From: Mycobacterium sp. PS03-16
GTDB taxonomy: Bacteria > Actinomycetota > Actinomycetes > Mycobacteriales > Mycobacteriaceae
Direction: 5' to 3'
Length of the DNA stretch: 64,000 bases
Assembly (NCBI RefSeq): GCF_004570325.1
Contig: NZ_SPQO01000025.1
Coordinates: 1 to 64,000 of the forward strand
In this document: positions 58,869 through 64,000 of the stretch, one piece after another
Layout: each line of letters begins with the position of its first letter
Position numbering within the stretch: the stretch's first letter is position 1
Position numbers and translations under genes: made by a program
Notes under the pieces: model-generated
What the model saw: the letters and a program-made list of their open reading frames with translations, nothing else
Databases searched by the model: none
Told to the model about the DNA's origin: nothing

Positions 58869-60734
58869 ATGGCGGTGGGGGACAGCACGCGGGCGTCCGC
58901 GCGGCGGCGGCAGGCTCGGCGTTCGGAGGGGCTCCCGGTGCGGCGGTGGCTGCAGTTGGGTGCCGCGTCGGCCGGGGTCGGCGTGGGACTGATGGGCTTC
59001 GCGCTGCTGGGCCCGACCGCTGTGGCCGGTGCGGAGACCGCGGGGGAGAGCACGCAGTCGTCGAGCGCGGCCGGCGACGATGCGCGCTCCGCCGACAGTG
59101 CGGGTACGGGCGGCTCCGGCGCAGCAGAGTCCGGATCGGCTGATGTGGGCGAGCCCGGCACCGACGCCGAGGACAGCGACGACACCGACGCCGCCGGGGG
59201 TGTTGACGCCGAGGACGAGGCCGACGATCTCGCCGACGATACCGACGAGGATTCGTCGGAGGTGGCGCACGAGGACACCTCCACCGTCGACGATGAGGAC
59301 GACGCGGAGGTCGAGGCCGCACCGGCCGCCGACCGGGCCGACACCGATGCCGTGACCGCGGCGTCGACCGCGAACAACGCTGTGGTACCGACCTCGTCGG
59401 CCGCTGCGCCGGTGGCTGCGCGACGGGCGACTCCTGACAACTGGAGCGAGTTCGCGGGCGAGGCGATCACGAACTGGACGCGGTCGTCGCAGGGGTGGAT
59501 CAGGTCGCTGCCCGTCGATGGCGCGGCCAGGTACCACCTGGAGGGTGCGCTGCTGGCCACCCGTCGGACGCTGTTCAACCAGGCACCCACCGTGGCGCCG
59601 ATTCAGGCCAGCGGCAAGCTCGACGGCCCGATCGCCGGCAGCATCGGCGCCGTTGACCCCGAGGGCGACCGGCTGACGTACGTGATCGTTGCACGCCCTG
59701 GTGAGGGCACTCTGCAGCTCAACCGCGACGGCACCTACACCTACACACCCGGCGCGACCTTCGACGGCGTCGACAGCTTCCGCGTCGTCGCGGTCGACAA
59801 CGGCCTGCACGTCAACCTGCTGGATCCGTTCCGGCCGTGGGGCACTCGCTCCACCTCGTGGATCAATCAGCGCGCCATCACATTCGACTTCGACTACACC
59901 ACCGGTGCCGAACACTGGACACCCGAGCGTCGGGACGCGCTGCAGGATTCGGCCGACGCGCTGCTGGTGTACTTCACGGTGAAGAACCCGGTCATCCTCA
60001 CCTACGAGGTGACCGCCATCGACGACCCGGAGTCCAGCATCCTCGCGTCGGCCGGCAGCGGTCTGATCAGCCAGGATCCCGGGTTCTGGCCGACCGTCGT
60101 GCAGCATGAGGTCATCACCGGCATCGATGCGAACGGTGCGGCCGCCGACGGGGAGATCGAGTGGAACTTCGGTGCGGCCTGGGGGCTCGGCGACACCGTC
60201 GGCCCCGACGAGTTCGACTTCCAGTCGACGGCCATGCACGAGCTCATGCACTCGTTCGGCTTCCTGTCCTACCTCGACGCGCCCGGCGAGAACGACGGCG
60301 ACACGTGGGCGCTGTACGACCGCTTCATCCGCACCTCTGACGGTCGTCGCCCGATCGACGGCGGCTACGAGTGGGATACGCGATACGACCCGAACCTCAT
60401 CGGCACCGACGGCGGCCTGTACTTCGCCGGGCGCAAGGCCGTCGCCGGCTACGACGGCGCCCTGGTGCCGATCTTCACCCCTGACCCCTGGTCGGAAGGC
60501 AGCTCGGGCAGCCACCTCGACGACTTCACCTTCACCGGTGACAACCAGCTGATGATGAACGCCCGGACCGACACCGGCCTGGGTATCCGGGTGCTGAGTC
60601 CCATGGAGATCGGCATCCTGCGTGACCTCGGCTACCAGGTGAACGCCCCGGCGCCGGCGACGTTGGCGCTCGGCCTCATCGGGTTCCTGTTCGTCGGTCG
60701 CCTGCGCAAGAAGATGGCCTCCACGCGGGACTGA
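58869..60734 (+). CDS. Secreted Ig-like/HExxH metalloprotease-like protein with PEP-CTERM-like tail, copy 2
   Basis: A 621-residue paralogue of the preceding gene with the same order of parts: signal (RRSEGLPVRRWLQLGAASAG), acidic linker (more diverged), SNWTRSSQGWIRSLP-type collar, Ig-like domain, HELMHSFGF (His457, Glu458, His461), HLDDFTFTGDNQ, LSPMEIGILRDLGY, and tail PAPATLAL ... GRLRKK (594-615). The catalytic-like domain and tail are strongly conserved between copies while the acidic linker is not, which shows selection on the folded parts. The ATG at 58869 has AAGGG 6 bases upstream; the ATG at 58866 is also possible. The gene begins 97 bases after copy 1 and ends 3 bases from a convergent gene. 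Confidence 0.8.
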   Translation: MAVGDSTRASARRRQARRSEGLPVRRWLQLGAASAGVGVGLMGFALLGPTAVAGAETAGESTQSSSAAGDDARSADSAGTGGSGAAESGSADVGEPGTDAEDSDDTDAAGGVDAEDEADDLADDTDEDSSEVAHEDTSTVDDEDDAEVEAAPAADRADTDAVTAASTANNAVVPTSSAAAPVAARRATPDNWSEFAGEAITNWTRSSQGWIRSLPVDGAARYHLEGALLATRRTLFNQAPTVAPIQASGKLDGPIAGSIGAVDPEGDRLTYVIVARPGEGTLQLNRDGTYTYTPGATFDGVDSFRVVAVDNGLHVNLLDPFRPWGTRSTSWINQRAITFDFDYTTGAEHWTPERRDALQDSADALLVYFTVKNPVILTYEVTAIDDPESSILASAGSGLISQDPGFWPTVVQHEVITGIDANGAAADGEIEWNFGAAWGLGDTVGPDEFDFQSTAMHELMHSFGFLSYLDAPGENDGDTWALYDRFIRTSDGRRPIDGGYEWDTRYDPNLIGTDGGLYFAGRKAVAGYDGALVPIFTPDPWSEGSSGSHLDDFTFTGDNQLMMNARTDTGLGIRVLSPMEIGILRDLGYQVNAPAPATLALGLIGFLFVGRLRKKMASTRD

Positions 60735-60737
60735 CCG

Positions 60738-61610
60738 TCAGAGGTCGCCGGGGTCCGGTCGCGCGATCGACCTCGGCGTGAGGTCCAGGCTGCGGACGTG
60801 TCGGGCGATGTCACCCATCGGCGCCACCCACACGTCCGCACAGGACACGACGTGCGCGATCAATTCCTCGAGCACCGCGGCGCGGGAGGGGCGGCCGGAG
60901 AGGAAGGGGTGGTTGGTGAGCACGAAACACCCGCCGACCGCCCGTAATCCCTCGAACTCCAGCCGCCACAACTCGGCCACCTTGCGCGGGCTCTCGATCA
61001 GACCGGAGCCGGAGAAGTCGGGGATGTAGCAGTACTGCTCCCAGTCGTCGAGCGCCCACTGCACCGGGATCTCGACCAGTCGGCGGTCGCCGTCGACGGC
61101 CAGCTCGTAGGGATGGTCGGCGTCCATCAGGCTGCTGTCGAAGAGGAAGCCGCGGTCGGCCAGCAGGCCGGGGGAGTGCCAGTTCAGCTCCCACATCGGC
61201 GCCCGGTAGCCGACCGGCCGGAAACCGGTGACCCGCTCGAGGACGTCGCCCGCGCGATCCAGGATGGCGGCCTCCTCGGCCGCGCTCATTCCGGTCATCA
61301 CCTCGTGCAGGTACCCGTGGTGGGCCACCTCGTGCCCGCCGTCGACGATCGCGCGGACCACGTCCGGATAGCGGTGGGCGGTGTAGCCGGGTACGAAAAA
61401 CGTCGACCGGACGTCGTTGCGGCGCAACACGTCGAGGATGCGCGGTACTCCGGTCAGGGGGCCGTAGGCCTGGTGCGACATGACCGACATGCGGTCGGCG
61501 TGGGCGATGTCGACACCCAGTACGGCTGATTCGGCGTCCACGTCGAACGTGAACGATGCCGCCGCCCGCTTACCGTCGGGCCATCGCACGGGTGCGGCCG
61601 GCGTCGTCAC
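60738..61610 (-). CDS. NodB-type polysaccharide deacetylase family protein
   Basis: A 290-residue carbohydrate-esterase-4-like domain. Motifs are TFDVDAE (catalytic Asp pair), HHGYLHE (metal His), YRAPMWELNW and VLTNHPFLSGRP. There is no signal peptide or membrane segment, so it is cytoplasmic, unlike envelope deacetylases. Intracellular members of this group (for example PuuE-like and HpPgdA-like proteins) act on ureides or cyclic imides. The operon partner is a ureohydrolase, and the start (GTG) overlaps that gene's stop by 4 bases. An amide/ureide hydrolase role is therefore my inference. Confidence 0.82.
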   Translation of the reverse strand: MTTPAAPVRWPDGKRAAASFTFDVDAESAVLGVDIAHADRMSVMSHQAYGPLTGVPRILDVLRRNDVRSTFFVPGYTAHRYPDVVRAIVDGGHEVAHHGYLHEVMTGMSAAEEAAILDRAGDVLERVTGFRPVGYRAPMWELNWHSPGLLADRGFLFDSSLMDADHPYELAVDGDRRLVEIPVQWALDDWEQYCYIPDFSGSGLIESPRKVAELWRLEFEGLRAVGGCFVLTNHPFLSGRPSRAAVLEELIAHVVSCADVWVAPMGDIARHVRSLDLTPRSIARPDPGDL

Positions 61611-62584
61611 CGCGCGCTCTGCCTGGCGAACAGCGAGACGAATTCATACGCCAGGTTCGCCGCGGCGACGCCGGTGATCTCGGCGTGGTCGTAGGCCGGG
61701 GACACCTCCACGATGTCGGCGCCGACCAGGTTGAGACCGTCGAAACCCCGGAGGATCTCGAGCAGTTCGCGGCTGGTCATACCGCCCGCCTCGGGTGTTC
61801 CGGTGGCCGGCGCGTGGGCGGGATCGAGGACGTCGACGTCGATCGACACGTACAGCGGCGCGTCCCCGATGGTGCGGCGCAGCGCGTCGACGACGTCGTC
61901 GATCGGACGCCGCACGAACTCGCGGCAGTGCACGATGTGGAAGCCGAGGTCCGCGTCCGACGACAGGTCGTCCCGCGAGTACAGCGAACCGCGGATCCCG
62001 ACGTGGGCGCTGTGGCCGTGGATGAACAACCCCTCCTCGGCCGCGCGGCGGAACGGTGTGCCGTGGGTCAGCGGTGCGTCGAAGTAGGTGTCCCAGGTGT
62101 CGAGGTGGGCGTCGAAGTGCACCAGCGCGACCGGGCCGTGTACGCGGTTCATCGCCTTGAGCATCGGATAGGCGATCGTGTGATCCCCGCCAAGGGCAAC
62201 GATTCTCGCGCCGTCGCTGATCAACGCGTGGGCGTCCCGGTCGATGGCCGCCACCGCGGCGGCGATGTCGAACGGGTTGACCGCGAGATCGCCCGCATCG
62301 ACCACCTGCCGGTCGGCGAACGGTGCGACGTCGAGTGCGGGGTTGTAGGGCCGCAGCAGCCGGGAGGACTGCCTGATGTGGGACGGGCCGAATCGGGCGC
62401 CCGGCCGGTAGGTGACGCCGCTGTCGAAGGGGACGCCGACCACGGCGACGTCGTAGGAGGGGACGTCCTCGAGGCGCGGCAGGCGGGCGAAGGTGGTGTG
62501 GCCGGCGAAGCGGGGCACGACCAGGCCGTCGACCTGCCCGACCGGCGCTCCGTCGCCGCCGGTGTGGTGGTTCAGACTCGGCAT
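61607..62584 (-). CDS. Ureohydrolase (agmatinase / guanidinobutyrase-like)
   Basis: A 325-residue Mn-dependent arginase-fold hydrolase that releases urea from a guanidino compound. The metal motifs are ALGGDHTIAYP, LVHFDAHLDTWD and SIDVDVLDPAHAPATGTPEAGG, with DIVEVSPAYDHAEIT at the end. The overall form (VGVPFDSGVTYRPGARFGPSHIRQSS) is that of agmatinases and 4-guanidinobutyrases, not arginase. The ATG at 62584 overlaps the upstream SDR gene by 13 bases, and the stop overlaps the deacetylase start as GTGA. Confidence 0.92.
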   Translation of the reverse strand: MPSLNHHTGGDGAPVGQVDGLVVPRFAGHTTFARLPRLEDVPSYDVAVVGVPFDSGVTYRPGARFGPSHIRQSSRLLRPYNPALDVAPFADRQVVDAGDLAVNPFDIAAAVAAIDRDAHALISDGARIVALGGDHTIAYPMLKAMNRVHGPVALVHFDAHLDTWDTYFDAPLTHGTPFRRAAEEGLFIHGHSAHVGIRGSLYSRDDLSSDADLGFHIVHCREFVRRPIDDVVDALRRTIGDAPLYVSIDVDVLDPAHAPATGTPEAGGMTSRELLEILRGFDGLNLVGADIVEVSPAYDHAEITGVAAANLAYEFVSLFARQSAR

Positions 62585-63333
62585 CGGGTGGATCCTCCGT
62601 TGATCTGGATGGTCTGGCCGACGAACGCCCCGACGTCGGTGCGGGCGAGCAGCGCCACCGCCGCGGCGATCTCCTCCGGCCGACCGATGCGCCCGGCGGG
62701 GATGTCCGCGGCGTACCGACTGTGCATGTCGGGCAGGGCGATTCCCGCATCGGCGGCGTCCACCTCGAGCTGCGGGGTGTCGATGACGCCCGGCGCCACG
62801 GCGTTGACGGTGATGTTCTCGGACGCGAGTTCGCGGCCCAGCGATTTGGTCAGCGCGATCAGCCCCGCCTTCGAACTGGCATAGGCGGTGGCGCGCGGCC
62901 AGCCGATGACGCCCCACTCGGAGGTGATGATCACGATGTTGCCGCCGCCGCGGCGGCGCATGCCGGGCAGCGCCGCCTGGATCGTGGCGAAGGTCCCGGT
63001 GAGGTTGGTGTCGACGATCCGCCACCAGTCGTCCTCGGCGTGCTCCGTCAACGCCCCCATGCTCATGTAGGCGGCGTTGCACACCAGCACATCGAGATCG
63101 CCTTCGGTCTCGGCGATCCGGGTGACGGCGGCGGTGATCGCCGACGGGTCGGCCATGTCGGCGGGGGCGGGGAATCCGTCGGTGGCGTCGACCACCTCAC
63201 GCATGGCCGCAGTCTCGGCGCGACCGTTGATCCCGACGCGTGCGCCGTCGGCGGCCAGGCGTTCGGCGATGGCCCGGCCGATGCCCTGAGTGGCGCCGGT
63301 CACCAGCGCGAGGCGGCCCTGCTGGTGTCCCAT
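62572..63333 (-). CDS. Short-chain dehydrogenase/reductase (FabG-like) 1
   Basis: A 253-residue SDR: TGATQGIGRAIAERLA cofactor loop, VLVCNAAYMSMG, catalytic Ser in IITSEWG and YASSK, and the C-terminal INGG. The ATG at 63333 overlaps the stop of the next SDR gene (TGATG), which fixes the start. It belongs to the SDR-SDR-ureohydrolase-deacetylase operon and probably oxidises or reduces a pathway intermediate. Confidence 0.9.
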   Translation of the reverse strand: MGHQQGRLALVTGATQGIGRAIAERLAADGARVGINGRAETAAMREVVDATDGFPAPADMADPSAITAAVTRIAETEGDLDVLVCNAAYMSMGALTEHAEDDWWRIVDTNLTGTFATIQAALPGMRRRGGGNIVIITSEWGVIGWPRATAYASSKAGLIALTKSLGRELASENITVNAVAPGVIDTPQLEVDAADAGIALPDMHSRYAADIPAGRIGRPEEIAAAVALLARTDVGAFVGQTIQINGGSTRCRV

Positions 63334-64000
63334 CAGATCACCGCTCCACTGTTGGGGGACAGCACTTCTCCGATGCAGAAGCCGCCGTCGTCGAGCAGGA
63401 AGGCCACGGTGCGCGCGATCTCGTCGGGCCGGCACAACCGCCCGGCGGGCAGCGTGGCGAGGTACTCGGGCTCGCGCCACGGGGAGTCCGGGCTCAACAG
63501 CGGGGTGTCGGTGGGTCCGGGCGCCACCGCGTTGACCCGTACGCCGTCGCCGGCCACCTCGGCGGCGAGGCTCCGCACGAATCCGATGATGCAGCCCTTG
63601 GCGGCGGCGTAGTGCGCCTCGCAGTCCCCGCCGCCGACGCCGAGCTCCGAGGCGATGGCCACGATGCTGCCGGAGCGGCGTTCGCGCATTCCGGGCAGCA
63701 CGGCGTGCGCGCAGTTGCGCAGTCCGCCGAGGTGCACCCGCAGCATCCGCTGCCAGGCGTCGCCGGTGATGTCCGAGACGGCGGCCTGGGCGTAGTGCCC
63801 GGCGGCGGTCACCAGCGCGTCGATCGGGCCGACCTCGCGCTGCACGGTATGCACCGCCTGCGCGATGGCGGCGGAGTCGGAGACGTCGGCGGTGACACAG
63901 GAGGTGAGGTGGCGCCTGGAATCGGTGGCCGGATTCAGGTCGAGACCCGCCACGGTCCAGCCGTCGTCGGACAGGGCCGCGGCGATCGCCGCACCGATAC
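63333..64000 (-). CDS. Short-chain dehydrogenase/reductase 2, N-terminus outside the window
   Basis: The gene continues past the right edge; the visible 222 codons begin in the Rossmann loop (IGAAIAAALSDDGWTVAGLD), so roughly 12-20 residues are missing. Catalytic residues are Ser in IVAIASELG and YAAAK. PGPTDTPLLSP and the C-terminal SPNSGAVI replace the usual NGG end. It is coupled to SDR 1 by a TGATG overlap. The two SDRs are paralogues and may act in successive steps or as a heteromer. Confidence 0.88.
   Translation of the reverse strand, partial: IGAAIAAALSDDGWTVAGLDLNPATDSRRHLTSCVTADVSDSAAIAQAVHTVQREVGPIDALVTAAGHYAQAAVSDITGDAWQRMLRVHLGGLRNCAHAVLPGMRERRSGSIVAIASELGVGGGDCEAHYAAAKGCIIGFVRSLAAEVAGDGVRVNAVAPGPTDTPLLSPDSPWREPEYLATLPAGRLCRPDEIARTVAFLLDDGGFCIGEVLSPNSGAVI

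Noticed and set aside
56891..60734. Composite transposon or recent duplication by an insertion sequence
   Set aside because: The two copies have diverged in linker and codons, and no transposase or flanking inverted repeats are seen; a simple older tandem duplication explains them.

Overview
The window is the replication-origin region of a high-GC actinobacterium, almost certainly a rapidly growing Mycolicibacterium (Mycobacterium sensu lato). I infer this from near-complete gene-order and protein similarity, recalled from memory, to the Mycobacterium tuberculosis origin: pknA-pknB-trpG-DUF881-crgA-ppiA-cwsA, tRNA-Ala/tRNA-Ile, gyrA/gyrB, dciA, recF, dnaN, dnaA, then rpmH-rnpA-yidD-yidC-khpB-rsmG-parA-parB. 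Rapid-grower traits are a 6-phosphogluconate dehydrogenase gene between dnaN and recF and a glucosylglycerate hydrolase gene. No rRNA operon, insertion sequence, prophage or CRISPR array is visible. All calls were made by reading the sequence; no database search was run.

Layout. 1-5.8 kb: the end of the Ser/Thr-kinase operon (pknA, pknB) and the small division proteins CrgA and CwsA. 5.8-16.3 kb: an HD hydrolase, two tRNAs with a tiny gene between them, DUF3566, and the leftward replication block gyrA-gyrB-dciA-recF-gnd-dnaN. 16.3-16.8 kb: oriC, with several DnaA boxes, an AT-rich stretch and a T-tailed dnaA terminator. 16.8-24.3 kb: dnaA leftward, then rightward rpmH to parB, with two parS sites lying on or just inside the starts of rsmG and parA. 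24.5-38.3 kb: GNAT, cwlM, trxA/trxB (with a SigH-type promoter), sigM (no anti-sigma gene beside it), a cobalamin riboswitch driving an FhuF-like iron-sulfur protein, MurJ fused to a pseudokinase, DUF6049, mutT4 and pcnA. 38.3-54.5 kb: a calcium-repeat protein, an extra Ser/Thr kinase, then a block matching M. tuberculosis Rv0036c-Rv0044c (TIGR03084, MFS, YqgE, small membrane protein, Mtc28, LeuS, GntR, LLM oxidoreductase) into which ggh, marR and an amino-acid ABC transporter are inserted. 54.6-64 kb: an accessory region with a Tat-exported PhoX phosphatase, two tandem secreted HExxH proteins with PEP-CTERM-like tails, and a tightly overlapped catabolic operon (SDR, SDR, ureohydrolase, NodB-type deacetylase).

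How the genes work together. The core couples replication initiation and segregation (DnaA, oriC, DnaN, RecF, DciA, gyrase, ParABS) to envelope growth and division: PknA/PknB signal to CwlM and to the MurJ pseudokinase, while CrgA and CwsA act at septum and pole and YidC/YidD insert membrane proteins. Gene packing is extreme: most same-strand neighbours overlap by 1-19 bases, and many convergent pairs end within 12 bases of each other or overlap.

Most worth following up: the paired PEP-CTERM-like metalloproteases (56.9-60.7 kb), the B12-riboswitch/FhuF-like unit (28.8-29.7 kb), the orphan SigM, DnaA boxes away from oriC, and the pcnA/Rv0036c-type junction.
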